From Actinospica sp035552695 (GTDB lineage: Bacteria; Actinomycetota; Actinomycetes; Streptomycetales; Catenulisporaceae): a stretch of 64,000 nucleotides of DNA. Below are positions 1 to 8,400 of the stretch, in pieces (within the stretch, counting starts at the first letter, position 1; every line of letters starts with the position of its first letter). Under the pieces are notes generated by a model, which was given only the letters and a program-made list of their open reading frames with translations, had not been told where the DNA came from and made no database searches. The position numbers and the translations under genes were made by a program. Location of the stretch: assembly GCF_035552695.1 (NCBI RefSeq), contig NZ_DASZKT010000216.1:1-64000 (forward strand), given 5' to 3'.

Positions 1-66
1 TTCGACTTGCATGTGTTAAGCACGCCGCCAGCGTTCGTCCTGAGCCAGGATCAAACTCTCCAAAAA
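1..66 (-). rRNA. rrs: 16S ribosomal RNA, 5' end only
   Basis: The reverse complement reads AGAGTTTGATCCTGGCTCAG, the universal 16S 5' primer site, followed by the conserved GCGTGCTTAACACATGCAAGT segment. The rest of the gene lies outside the window to the left. The mature 5' end is placed near 66 by alignment to the E. coli numbering of the GAGTTTGATC block, so it is accurate to a few bases only. Confidence 0.97.
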
Positions 67-92
67 AGAATTCCATACCTGGCCAATCAACA

Positions 93-112
93 TCCCGACG
101 GAGGTCGGGATC
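93..112 (-). promoter_or_regulatory. rRNA leader hairpin, likely processing stem
   Basis: A perfect 8 bp inverted repeat ATCCCGAC / GTCGGGAT with a 4-base loop sits about 27 bases before the 16S gene. Further upstream (about 150-176) the minus strand has the sequence CTTGAGAACTCAACAGTGTG, a boxA-like block that is well conserved in actinobacterial rRNA leaders. The likely role is antitermination and RNase III processing of the pre-rRNA. The hairpin is seen; its role is inferred. Confidence 0.55.
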
Positions 113-290
113 AAATCAGCCAAACAAAACATTTGGCATCATAGACAAATGACACACTGTTGAGTTCTCAAGAAACAGACACACTCATGAGGCAGTGACC
201 GGACAGCGTCCAGCACCCGCCTCATCGGCGCTCACTTCGGGTTTACCGCACTCGAGCCGATCTTCCGTTCGGCCCCCTCGCGGTGTCCCT

Positions 291-319
291 ACTTTAGCAG
301 ATCTTCGGCGGCCGTTTGA
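291..319 (-). promoter_or_regulatory. rRNA promoter candidate, proximal
   Basis: Minus strand TAAAGT (291-296) is a good -10 hexamer. Seventeen bases upstream is TCAAAC (314-319), a weak -35. It lies about 225 bases before the 16S gene, a usual place for the proximal rrn promoter in actinobacteria. Confidence 0.5.
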
Positions 320-395
320 CCGGACCGTCTCGCTCTACCCAGCAGGAGCTCGGCCACCGTGTCGGATCTTGGAACCGGCTCCGGCGACTCGATGA

Positions 396-424
396 ACATT
401 AGGCGGACCGGGGAGCCGAGTCAA
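396..424 (-). promoter_or_regulatory. rRNA promoter candidate, distal
   Basis: Minus strand TTGACT (419-424) and TAATGT (396-401) are separated by exactly 17 bases, close to the sigma-70/HrdB consensus. Together with the candidate at 291-319 it gives the rrn operon tandem promoters, as is common for rRNA operons in this phylum. Confidence 0.65.
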
Positions 425-510
425 ATCGGGAAGCCAGGGTTCTGATATGGCCGGTGCGGAGGTGCGGGCCGACGCACCGTCAGTCGCCGGCGGATGAACG
501 CGAACGGCCC

Positions 511-548
511 GTTCCGTACCCCGAGCGGTGCACTGCGGGGTACGGAAC
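511..548 (-). terminator. Terminator after tyrS
   Basis: A perfect 12 bp stem, GTTCCGTACCCC (511-522) with GGGGTACGGAAC (537-548), lies 45 bases past the tyrS stop. There is no clear U-tract, which is usual for high-GC actinobacterial terminators. It would separate the arg-tyrS unit from the rRNA promoters. Confidence 0.7.
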
Positions 549-592
549 TGGCCTGGTCACCCAGCAGCCCTGCGAACTTGCGGAACTCGCGC

Positions 593-1864
593 TCAGCGCA
601 CGAGTTCCACGGCGGCGAGGGTCTTCTTGCCGCGACGCAGCAGCAGCCAACGGCCGTGCAGCAGATCGGCCTCGGCGGGCTCGGCCTCGAGCTCCTCGAC
701 CTTGGCGTTGTTGAGGTACGCGCCGCCCTCCTGGATCGCCCGACGCGCGGCACCGCGGCTGGCCACGATGCCGGTGTCGGCCAACAGCTCGTAGACCGGG
801 CGCAGCTCGGTCACCTGGGCTGTCGGCAGCTCGGCCAGCGCCGAGCGCAGGGTCTGCTCGTCCAGCTCGGCGAGCTCGCCCTGGCCGAACAGCGCCTTGC
901 TCGCGGCCTGCACCCGCTGAACGTGCTCCGCGCCGTGCACCAGCCCGGTCACGTCCTCGGCGAGGGCCCGCTGCGCCAGGCGCAGGAAGGGCTTCTCGTT
1001 CGTGGCGGTCTCGAGCTCCTCGATCTCCCGCTGGCTGCGGAAGGTGAAGATCTTGAGGTATTCCACGACCTTGGCGTCCTCGACGTTCAACCAGAACTGG
1101 TAGAAGGCGTACGGCGACATCATGTCCGGATCGAGCCACACCGTGCCGGTCTCGGTCTTGCCGAACTTCGTGCCGTCCGCCTTCGTGACCAGCGGCGTGC
1201 CGATCACGTGCACGGTGGCGCTCTCCGCCTTGTGGATCAGATCCACGCCCGCGGTCAGGTTGCCCCATTGGTCGCTGCCGCCGGTCTGCAGCGTGCAGCC
1301 GTACTGCCGGTAGAGCTCCAGGAAGTCCAGCCCCTGCAGGATCTGGTAGGAGAACTCGGTGTAGCTGATGCCGGCCTCGGAGTTCAGCCGCGCGGCGACC
1401 GCGTCCTTGGAGAGCATCTTGCCGACCCGGAAGTGCTTCCCGATATCACGCAGGAAGTCGATCGCGGAGATCGGCGCGGTCCAGTCCAGGTTGTTGACGA
1501 TGCGCGCCGCGTATTCGCCCTCGAAGTCGAGGATGTTGCTGACCTGGCCGCGCAGCTTCTCCACCCACTCCGCGACGATCTCCTTGGAGTTGAGCGTCCG
1601 CTCGGAGTTCGGCTTCGGGTCGCCGATCAGGCCGGTGGAGCCGCCCACGAGGCCCAGCGGGAAATTCCCGGCGTCCTGGATCCGGCGCATCGTGAGCAGT
1701 TGCACCAGGTTGCCCATGTGCAGGCTCGGCGCGGTCGGGTCGAAGCCGCAATAGAAGGTGACCGGTCCGTCGGCGAAGGCTTTGCGCAGCGCTTCCTCGT
1801 CGGTGGACAGGGCGATCAGGCCCCGCCACTTCAGTTCATCGACGATGTCGGTCACGGTATCCAC
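593..1864 (-). CDS. tyrS: Tyrosyl-tRNA synthetase
   Basis: Class I aminoacyl-tRNA synthetase of 423 residues (family about 420) that charges tRNA-Tyr in the cytosol. The ATP-binding HIGH-type motif is HMGN at residue 49. The KMSKS-type motif is KFGKT near residue 235, where KFGKS is commoner. A C-terminal S4 RNA-binding domain is visible from about residue 355 (VASRGAARRAIQEGG). It starts 30 bases after the argH stop and could be transcribed as the last gene of the arg operon. The 12 bp hairpin after its stop supports a transcript end there. Confidence 0.97.
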   Translation of the reverse strand: MDTVTDIVDELKWRGLIALSTDEEALRKAFADGPVTFYCGFDPTAPSLHMGNLVQLLTMRRIQDAGNFPLGLVGGSTGLIGDPKPNSERTLNSKEIVAEWVEKLRGQVSNILDFEGEYAARIVNNLDWTAPISAIDFLRDIGKHFRVGKMLSKDAVAARLNSEAGISYTEFSYQILQGLDFLELYRQYGCTLQTGGSDQWGNLTAGVDLIHKAESATVHVIGTPLVTKADGTKFGKTETGTVWLDPDMMSPYAFYQFWLNVEDAKVVEYLKIFTFRSQREIEELETATNEKPFLRLAQRALAEDVTGLVHGAEHVQRVQAASKALFGQGELAELDEQTLRSALAELPTAQVTELRPVYELLADTGIVASRGAARRAIQEGGAYLNNAKVEELEAEPAEADLLHGRWLLLRRGKKTLAAVELVR

Positions 1865-1894
1865 TCTCTCTGGGTCAGGTCGTCCGCCTCCAGC

Positions 1895-3319
1895 CTACTG
1901 ACCGAGCCAGGCCCGCTGCTGCGCGATTACCGCCCGGACCTCCGCGAGCTGCTCGCGGACCCGGGCCGGGGCCGTGCCGCCGCGGCCGTCGCGGGAGGCG
2001 ACCGAGCCGGGGACGGTGAGCACCTGCCTGACCTCGGGGGTGAGCTTGGGGTCGATCGCGGCCAGGTCCTCGTCGGTGAGGTCGGACAGCTCGATGCCGC
2101 GGGCCTCGCAGTACTGGACCGAGGCGCCGGCCACCTCGTGCGCCACCTTGAACGGCACGCCCTGCTTCACCAGCCACTCGGCCACATCCGTGGCGAGCGA
2201 GAAGCCCTGCGGAGCGAGTTCGGCCATCCGCTCGCCGTGGAAGGTGAGCGTGGCGATCATCCCGGTGAACGCGGGCAGCAGCACCTCGAGGGTGTCCACG
2301 GAGTCGAAGACCGGCTCCTTGTCCTCCTGCAGGTCCCGGTTGTAGGCCAGCGGCAGCGCCTTGAACGTGGCCAGCAGCCCGGAGACGTTGCCGATGAGCC
2401 GGCCCGCCTTGCCGCGCGCGAGCTCGGCGATGTCCGGGTTCTTCTTCTGCGGCATGATCGAGGAGCCGGTGGCGTACGCGTCGTCCAGCGTGGCGAAGCC
2501 GAACTCCCTGGTGGTCCAGAGGATGATCTCCTCCGCGATCCGGGAGACGTCCACGCCGATCATCGCGGCCACGAAGGCGAACTCGGCCACGTAGTCGCGG
2601 GAGGCGGTGCCGTCGATGGAGTTGGCGCTGCTGGCGCTGAAGCCGAGCTCGGCGGCGACGGCGCTCGGGTCGAGGCCGAGGGTCGAACCGGCGAGCGCTC
2701 CGCCGCCGTAGGGCGATACGTCGGTGCGCCGGTCCCAGTCGTGCAGCCGGTCGGCGTCCCGGCCGAGCGCGTGCACGTGGGCGAGCAGGTGGTGGGCCAG
2801 CAGGACCGGCTGCGCGTGCTGCAGGTGGGTGCGGCCCGGCATGACGACCTCGAAGTGCGCCTCGGCCTGGTCGGCGAGCGCCTGCTGCAGGTCGGCGAGC
2901 AGACCGCCGATGACCCGGGCGTGCTCGCGCAGGAACATCCGGCCGAGCGTGGCGATCTGGTCGTTGCGGGAGCGCCCGGCCCGCAGCTTGCCGCCGAGCT
3001 GCGGGCCGATCCGCTCGATCAGGCCGCGCTCGAGCGCGGTGTGGCAGTCCTCGTCGGCCAGGGTGGGCTGGAAGGAGCCTGATTCAACGTCCTGCTCCAG
3101 CTTGTCCAGGCCGGCGAGCATGCCCTCGAGCTCCTCGTCGGTGAGCAGCCCGGCGCGGTGCAGCGCGCGGGCGTGCGCCCGGGAGCCGGCGAGGTCGTAC
3201 CCGGCCAGCCGCCAGTCGTAGTGCACGCTCGCGGACAGCGCGGCCAGGGCCTCGCTCGGGCCGCTGGAGAACCGGGAGCTCCAGAGCAGATTGGTCGAGG
3301 GCTTGTCGGGCGAGGTCAT
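1895..3319 (-). CDS. argH: Argininosuccinate lyase
   Basis: Last step of arginine synthesis: argininosuccinate to arginine and fumarate. The 474-residue protein carries the fumarase/aspartase superfamily signature GSSIMPQKKNPD near residue 285 and the early block SRFSSGPSEA typical of ArgH. Length fits the family. It follows argR by 40 bases. No argG (argininosuccinate synthase) lies next to it, unlike the argGH pair of some actinobacteria, so argG must be elsewhere in the genome. Confidence 0.97.
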   Translation of the reverse strand: MTSPDKPSTNLLWSSRFSSGPSEALAALSASVHYDWRLAGYDLAGSRAHARALHRAGLLTDEELEGMLAGLDKLEQDVESGSFQPTLADEDCHTALERGLIERIGPQLGGKLRAGRSRNDQIATLGRMFLREHARVIGGLLADLQQALADQAEAHFEVVMPGRTHLQHAQPVLLAHHLLAHVHALGRDADRLHDWDRRTDVSPYGGGALAGSTLGLDPSAVAAELGFSASSANSIDGTASRDYVAEFAFVAAMIGVDVSRIAEEIILWTTREFGFATLDDAYATGSSIMPQKKNPDIAELARGKAGRLIGNVSGLLATFKALPLAYNRDLQEDKEPVFDSVDTLEVLLPAFTGMIATLTFHGERMAELAPQGFSLATDVAEWLVKQGVPFKVAHEVAGASVQYCEARGIELSDLTDEDLAAIDPKLTPEVRQVLTVPGSVASRDGRGGTAPARVREQLAEVRAVIAQQRAWLGQ

Positions 3320-3359
3320 CAGGTTCTTCCTTGCTGCGGAGAGGAGTGCGGGGGACGGC

Positions 3360-3965
3360 TCAGCTCGCGGCCGCGCTGAGCCGGCGGGCGAGGTCGGGCC
3401 CGCCCTGCGGGTCGCGGCAGATCACCAGGACCGTGTCGTCGCCCGCGATGGTGCCCATGACCCCGGCGGTCACGCCGTGCCGGTCGGCGTGGTCGAGGGC
3501 TGAGGCGAGGAACTGGGCGGCGCCGGGCGGGGTGCGCAGCACGACGAGGTTCGCCGAGCCCTCGGCCGTCACCAGCAGTTCGCCGAGCAGTCGGCGCAGC
3601 CGGGTCTCCAGCTCGCCGGATTCGGTCGCGGGGCGTGGCGCGCCGTCGCCGCCCTCGCTGCGCAGCGCGTAGATCAGCGCGCCGTCGTTGTCCCGGATGC
3701 GCATGGCGCCGAGTTCGTCGAGGTCGCGGGAGAGGGTGGCCTGGGTGACCGTGAAGCCCTCGGCGGCGAGCAGTTCGGAGAGCGCGGACTGGGAGCGCAC
3801 CTGGTGCTTGCCGAGCAGGTCGGCGATGCGCTGGTGGCGGGCCCGGCGGGTGTTGACCACGGTGGCCGTGGCGCCCTCCATGGCGGCCTCGGCCGGACTC
3901 TGCTCCGCTTCGGCGGCGTTCGCGCGGCCTTCCTTCGCTGAGCGGGACATGGCGGGGGGCGTCAC
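3360..3965 (-). CDS. argR: Arginine repressor ArgR
   Basis: Transcriptional repressor of arginine genes. The winged-helix DNA-binding domain starts near residue 41 (TRRARHQRIADLLG), followed by the arginine-binding oligomerisation domain with GTIAGDDTVLVICRD near the C-terminus. The GTG start overlaps the argF stop by four bases (GTGA). From this start the protein has about 40 extra N-terminal residues compared with typical ArgR (about 160). ATG at 3950 or at residue 29 are alternative starts. The gene lies inside the operon it probably represses. Confidence 0.95.
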   Translation of the reverse strand: MTPPAMSRSAKEGRANAAEAEQSPAEAAMEGATATVVNTRRARHQRIADLLGKHQVRSQSALSELLAAEGFTVTQATLSRDLDELGAMRIRDNDGALIYALRSEGGDGAPRPATESGELETRLRRLLGELLVTAEGSANLVVLRTPPGAAQFLASALDHADRHGVTAGVMGTIAGDDTVLVICRDPQGGPDLARRLSAAAS

Positions 3966-4900
3966 AGGGTTTCCTTTCGATGGCCGAGCAGGTAGGCGAG
4001 CAGCGCCTTCTGGGCGTGCAGCCGGTTCTCCGCCTCGTCCCAGACGGCGGACTGTGGTCCGTCGATGACCGAGGCGGCGATCTCCTTTCCGCGGTACGCG
4101 GGCAGGCAGTGCAGAACGATCGCGTCCGAGGCGGCGAGGGCGAGCGCGGGCTCGTCGAGCGCGTAGGGCTCGAAGACGGAGGCGCGCTCGGACTTCTCGT
4201 CCTCCTGGCCCATGGACACCCAGGTGTCGGTGACGAGCACGTCCGCGCCCTCGGCCGCGACCTTCGGGTCGGCGGTGATCCGCACGGACCCGCCGGTCTC
4301 AGCGGCGATGCGGGCGGCGTCGGCGAGGAACTCGGGCTTCGGCTGGTAGGCCGCGGGCGTGCCGACGCGCACGTGCATGCCCGCGGTGGCGCCGCCGAGG
4401 AGGTAGGAGTGCGCCATGTTGTTGGCGCCGTCGCCGAGGTAGGTCATGGTGAGCCCGGCGAGTGCGCCCTTGCGCTCGCGGATGGTCTGCAGGTCCGCGA
4501 GGATCTGGCAGGGATGGAACTCATCCGTCAAGGCATTGATGACGGGGACGGCGCTGATCGCGGCCATCCGCTCGATCCTGCGCTGTTCGAACGTGCGCCA
4601 GACGATGGCCGCCACCTGCCGCTCGAGCACCCGCGTGGTGTCCTCGATCGGCTCGCCACGGCCGAGCTGGCTGCTGCCGGCGTCGATGACGAGCGGGTAG
4701 CCGCCGAGCTGGGCGATGCCGACCGAGAAGGAGACCCGGGTCCGGGTGGACGGCTTGTCGAACAGCACCGCGACCGCGCGCGGCCCGGCGAGCACCGGGT
4801 GGGCGAGGGGCTCCGCCTTGAGTATGGCGGCGAGTTCGAGCACCTCGGCCTGCTCGGCCGGGCTGAGGTCGTCGTCTCGGAGGAAGTGTCGGGTCGTCAT
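3962..4900 (-). CDS. argF: Ornithine carbamoyltransferase
   Basis: Makes citrulline from ornithine and carbamoyl phosphate. It has the carbamoyl-phosphate site STRTR (in DKPSTRTRVSF) and the ornithine-binding motif HCLP near residue 275. The ATG at 4900 is chosen because AGGAAG lies about 8 bases upstream and the product (312 residues) begins with the expected RHFLRDDDLSP. The open frame extends to 4954 with a proline-rich, unlikely N-terminus. It sits between argD and argR, the order also seen in mycobacteria. Confidence 0.95.
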   Translation of the reverse strand: MTTRHFLRDDDLSPAEQAEVLELAAILKAEPLAHPVLAGPRAVAVLFDKPSTRTRVSFSVGIAQLGGYPLVIDAGSSQLGRGEPIEDTTRVLERQVAAIVWRTFEQRRIERMAAISAVPVINALTDEFHPCQILADLQTIRERKGALAGLTMTYLGDGANNMAHSYLLGGATAGMHVRVGTPAAYQPKPEFLADAARIAAETGGSVRITADPKVAAEGADVLVTDTWVSMGQEDEKSERASVFEPYALDEPALALAASDAIVLHCLPAYRGKEIAASVIDGPQSAVWDEAENRLHAQKALLAYLLGHRKETL

Positions 4901-4996
4901 CGGTCTGCGCTTCCTAGGCGGGTGCGGAGGGTGCGGCGGCGGGTTCGGGGGCAAGAGTATGCGCTCGGGCGGCGGACGCGGGGTTCCGGCGGAGCA

Positions 4997-6268
4997 TCAG
5001 GACGCTCCGTCGAGGGCGTGGTCGAGCAGCTTGGGCAGCGCGGCGAGGAACTCCTCGGCCTGTTCGACCGTCAGGATCAGCGGCGGGGCGATCCGGACCG
5101 CGTCGGGGGCGACGGCATTGACGATGAAGCCCGCGTCCAGCGCCGCGTCGGCCACCGCGGCCGACTTCTCCTGCCTGAGCTGGATCGCGAGCAGCAGCCC
5201 GGAGCCGCGCACGTCCAGCACGGCCGGGTGTTCGAAGCCGAGGATGCCCTCGCGCAAGCGGGCGCCGACCTCGCGGACGCGGGCGAGCAGCCCGTCGCGC
5301 TCGATGGCGTGGAGCACCGCGAGGCCGGCGGCGCAGGCGACCGGGTTGCCCGCGAAGGTCGAGCCGTGCGAACCGGGGTTGAACAGGTCCTTGGCCGGTC
5401 CGAAGGCGAGGCAGGCGCCGATCGGCAGGCCGCCGCCGAGGCCCTTGGCGAGGGTGACGACGTCCGGGCGGATCCCGGCCTGCTGGAAGGCGAACCACTC
5501 GCCGACGCGGCCGATGCCGGTCTGCACCTCGTCGAGGACGAGCAATGCGCCGTGACGTTCCGTCAGCTCCCGCGCCGCCTCGAGGTAGCCGGGCGGGGCC
5601 GGCAGCACGCCGCGCTCGCCCTGGATCGGCTCGACGAAGAACGCCGCGGTCTCGTCGTCGATCGCGGCCTCGAGCGCCGCCACGTCGCCGAAGGGCACGA
5701 ACTCGACCCCGCCTGGCAGCGGCTCGAAGGGTTCGCGGATGGCGGGCTTGCCGGTCAGCGCGAGGGCGCCCATGGTCCGGCCGTGGAAGCCGCCCTCGGC
5801 GGCGAGCACCTTGGTGCGGCCGGTGAGCCGGGTGAGCTTGAACGCGGCCTCGTTCGCCTCGGCGCCGGAGTTGGCGAAGCAGACCCGCGCGCCTCCGCCG
5901 GCCAGCGCGACGAGCCGCTCGGCGAGCGCGACCTGCGGGGCGGTGGCGAAGAAGTTGCCGACGTGGCCCAGCGTGGTCAGCTGCGCGGTGACGGCGTTGA
6001 CGATGAGCGGATGGGCGTGGCCCAGCGCGTTGACCGCGATGCCCGCGAACAGGTCCAGGTAGCGGCGGCCGTCGGCGTCCCACAGTTGCGCGCCCTCGCC
6101 GCGGACGAACACCCGCTTCGGAGTGCCGAAGTTGTTCATCAGGACATCGGTGTAGCGCGAGGTCCACTCGGCGGACAGGCCGCCGTGCGCGTGCAGTTCG
6201 GGCAGCGCCTCGGCGCGCGCGGCGTCGATGCCGGGCGTGGGTTCGATGTTCGTATGCGTCTCGGTCAT
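4997..6268 (-). CDS. argD: Acetylornithine aminotransferase
   Basis: PLP-dependent class III aminotransferase that makes N-acetylornithine from the semialdehyde; 423 residues. The PLP lysine lies in TLAKGLGGG, preceded by the LVLDEVQTGIGR block. The ATG overlaps the argB stop by four bases (ATGA), so translation is coupled. An open 96-base gap separates it from argF. Confidence 0.96.
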   Translation of the reverse strand: MTETHTNIEPTPGIDAARAEALPELHAHGGLSAEWTSRYTDVLMNNFGTPKRVFVRGEGAQLWDADGRRYLDLFAGIAVNALGHAHPLIVNAVTAQLTTLGHVGNFFATAPQVALAERLVALAGGGARVCFANSGAEANEAAFKLTRLTGRTKVLAAEGGFHGRTMGALALTGKPAIREPFEPLPGGVEFVPFGDVAALEAAIDDETAAFFVEPIQGERGVLPAPPGYLEAARELTERHGALLVLDEVQTGIGRVGEWFAFQQAGIRPDVVTLAKGLGGGLPIGACLAFGPAKDLFNPGSHGSTFAGNPVACAAGLAVLHAIERDGLLARVREVGARLREGILGFEHPAVLDVRGSGLLLAIQLRQEKSAAVADAALDAGFIVNAVAPDAVRIAPPLILTVEQAEEFLAALPKLLDHALDGAS

Positions 6269-7164
6269 GCCGCCGGTACCACCATCGTGCCGATCCCCTC
6301 ATCCGTGAATACCTCGAGCAGCAGTGAGTGCTGCACGCGGCCGTCGAGTACGTGCGCCGCGCCCACGCCGCCGCGTACCGCGCGCAGGCAGGCCTCCATC
6401 TTCGGGACCATGCCGGAGGTCAGGCTCGGCAGCAGCTTCTCCAGTTCGTCCGCGTCGAGCTGGCTGACCACCTCGTCGGAGGCCGGCCAGTCGGCATAGA
6501 GGCCCTCGACGTCGGTGAGCACGACGAGCTTCTCCGCCTGGAGCCCGACGGCGAGCGCCGCGGCCGCGGTGTCCGCGTTGACGTTGTAGACCCCGCCGTC
6601 CTCGGCTCGGGCGACGCTGGAGATGACCGGGATGCGCCCGTCGTCCAGCAGCGCGCCGAGGACCTGCGGGTCGACCGTGGTCACGTCGCCGACCCGGCCG
6701 ATGTCCACATGCTGCCCGTCGACCACGGCGTGCCGCTGACGGGCCGTCATGGTGTTGGCGTCCTCGCCGGACAGGCCGATCGCGAAGGGGCCGTGCTGGT
6801 TGATCAGGCCGACGATCTCGCGCTGCACCTGGCCGGTGAGCACCATCCGGACGACGTCCATCGCCTCGGGCGTGGTCACCCGCAGCCCGCCGGCGAACTC
6901 GCTGGCGATGCCGGAACGCTCGAGGGCGCGGGTGATCTGCGGGCCGCCGCCGTGCACGACGACCGGGCGCAGGCCCGCGTAGCGCAGGAAGACGACATCC
7001 TGCGCGAAGGCGCGCTTCAGGTCCTCGTCGATCATGGCGTTGCCGCCGAACTTGACCACGACGGTCGCGCCGTGGAATTTCGAGAGCCAGGGCAGCGCCT
7101 GGGTGAGCACATGCGCCTTGGCGAGTGCTTCGGAAGAACGGCTGGTGACCGTGGTCGTCTTCAT
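6265..7164 (-). CDS. argB: Acetylglutamate kinase
   Basis: Phosphorylates N-acetylglutamate, the usual arginine feedback point. The 299-residue protein has the amino-acid kinase landmarks VVKFGGNAM, the substrate loop VVHGGGPQI, and VNADTAAAALA. The ATG at 7164 is preferred over the longer frame because it overlaps the argJ stop (ATGA) and gives the normal family length. Confidence 0.97.
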   Translation of the reverse strand: MKTTTVTSRSSEALAKAHVLTQALPWLSKFHGATVVVKFGGNAMIDEDLKRAFAQDVVFLRYAGLRPVVVHGGGPQITRALERSGIASEFAGGLRVTTPEAMDVVRMVLTGQVQREIVGLINQHGPFAIGLSGEDANTMTARQRHAVVDGQHVDIGRVGDVTTVDPQVLGALLDDGRIPVISSVARAEDGGVYNVNADTAAAALAVGLQAEKLVVLTDVEGLYADWPASDEVVSQLDADELEKLLPSLTSGMVPKMEACLRAVRGGVGAAHVLDGRVQHSLLLEVFTDEGIGTMVVPAA

Positions 7165-8360
7165 GACGAGTACGCCGAATTCTCGTGCACGTATTCCTTG
7201 GTCAGGTCGTTCGTCCACACGGTGACGGTCTCGGACCCGGACGCGAGGTCGACGACCAGGTGGATGTGGCGGTCGCTCAGGTCGCACAGCTCCCGGCCCT
7301 CGCCGACGCCGCCGCGGCGGCAGACCCAGACGCCGTTGATCGCGACGGACAGCTCATCCGGCTCGAACTTCGCGTTCGTGGTCCCGACGGCGGACAGCAC
7401 GCGCCCCCAGTTCGGATCCTCGCCGTAGAAGGCGCACTTGAGCAGGTTGTTGCGGGCGATCGAGCGGGCGACCTCGAGCGCGTCCGCCTCGCTGGCCGCG
7501 TTGACGACCTCGATCTCGATCTCCTTCGAGGCGCCCTCGGCGTCGGCGATCAGCTGCCTGGCCAGGTCGGCGCACACGGCCTCGACGGCGCCGGCGAATT
7601 CGCAGGGGTCCGGGACGACGCCCGCGGAACCGGAGGCCATCAGGATGACCGTGTCGTTGGTCGACATGCAGCCGTCCGAGTCGATCCGGTCGAAAGTACG
7701 AGCAGTGGCCCTGCGCAGTGCCGTCTCGAGCTCGGGCTGCGGGACGGCGGCGTCGGTGGTCAGCACGCAGAGCATCGTGGCCAGGCCCGGCGCGAGCATC
7801 CCGGCGCCCTTGGCCATGCCGCCGACGACGTAGCCGGAGCGCTCGACGACGGCGGTCTTGGCGTGCGTGTCCGTCGTACGGATGGCCTCGGCGGCGTCGG
7901 CGCCGGCCTCGGCGGTGGCGGCGAGCGAGCCGACGGAGGCGAACAGGCCGCCGAGCAGCTTGTCCATCGGCAGCCGGACGCCGATCAGGCCGGTGGAGCA
8001 GACGGCGACGCGGGCGGCCGAGGTGTCCAATGCCTCCGCGACCCGCTCGGCGGTGGCGTGCGTGTCCTGGAAGCCCTCGGGGCCGGTGCACGCGTTGGCG
8101 CCGCCGGAGTTGAGGATCACGGCGTCGAGTTCGCCGCCCTTGACGACCTGCTCGCTCCACAGCACGGGGGCCGCCTTGACCCGGTTCGAGGTGAACACTG
8201 CCGCGGCGGCGCGCGACGGGCCGTCGTTGACGACGAGAGCCAGGTCGGCCAGCCCGGTGGACTTGATCCCGGCGGCGATCCCGGAGGCGCGGAAGCCCAG
8301 GGCCGCGGTGACGCCGACGCCACCGCCCGGATTGTCGGACGGGTTGTTCTCTTGGCTCAC
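7161..8360 (-). CDS. argJ: Ornithine acetyltransferase / N-acetylglutamate synthase
   Basis: Recycles the acetyl group from acetylornithine to glutamate; members that also use acetyl-CoA are bifunctional. The self-cleavage site of the family is seen at LATMLCV, with Thr about residue 195 becoming the nucleophile of the beta chain, preceded by KGAGMLAP. The 399-residue length is typical. Whether this one accepts acetyl-CoA cannot be told from sequence. It starts 40 bases after argC. Confidence 0.96.
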   Translation of the reverse strand: MSQENNPSDNPGGGVGVTAALGFRASGIAAGIKSTGLADLALVVNDGPSRAAAAVFTSNRVKAAPVLWSEQVVKGGELDAVILNSGGANACTGPEGFQDTHATAERVAEALDTSAARVAVCSTGLIGVRLPMDKLLGGLFASVGSLAATAEAGADAAEAIRTTDTHAKTAVVERSGYVVGGMAKGAGMLAPGLATMLCVLTTDAAVPQPELETALRRATARTFDRIDSDGCMSTNDTVILMASGSAGVVPDPCEFAGAVEAVCADLARQLIADAEGASKEIEIEVVNAASEADALEVARSIARNNLLKCAFYGEDPNWGRVLSAVGTTNAKFEPDELSVAINGVWVCRRGGVGEGRELCDLSDRHIHLVVDLASGSETVTVWTNDLTKEYVHENSAYSS

Positions 8361-8400
8361 GAAGCCGCTCCGCTCGTGGTCGAAATGAACAGGTTCAGTG

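Noticed and set aside
494..3082. 862-residue plus-strand ORF
   Set aside because: Antisense shadow of tyrS and argH; composition is Arg/Gly/Asp-rich as expected from the reverse frame of GC-rich genes.
3980..6499. 839-residue plus-strand ORF opposite argF-argD-argB
   Set aside because: Shadow of three clearly recognised arginine genes; low-complexity composition.
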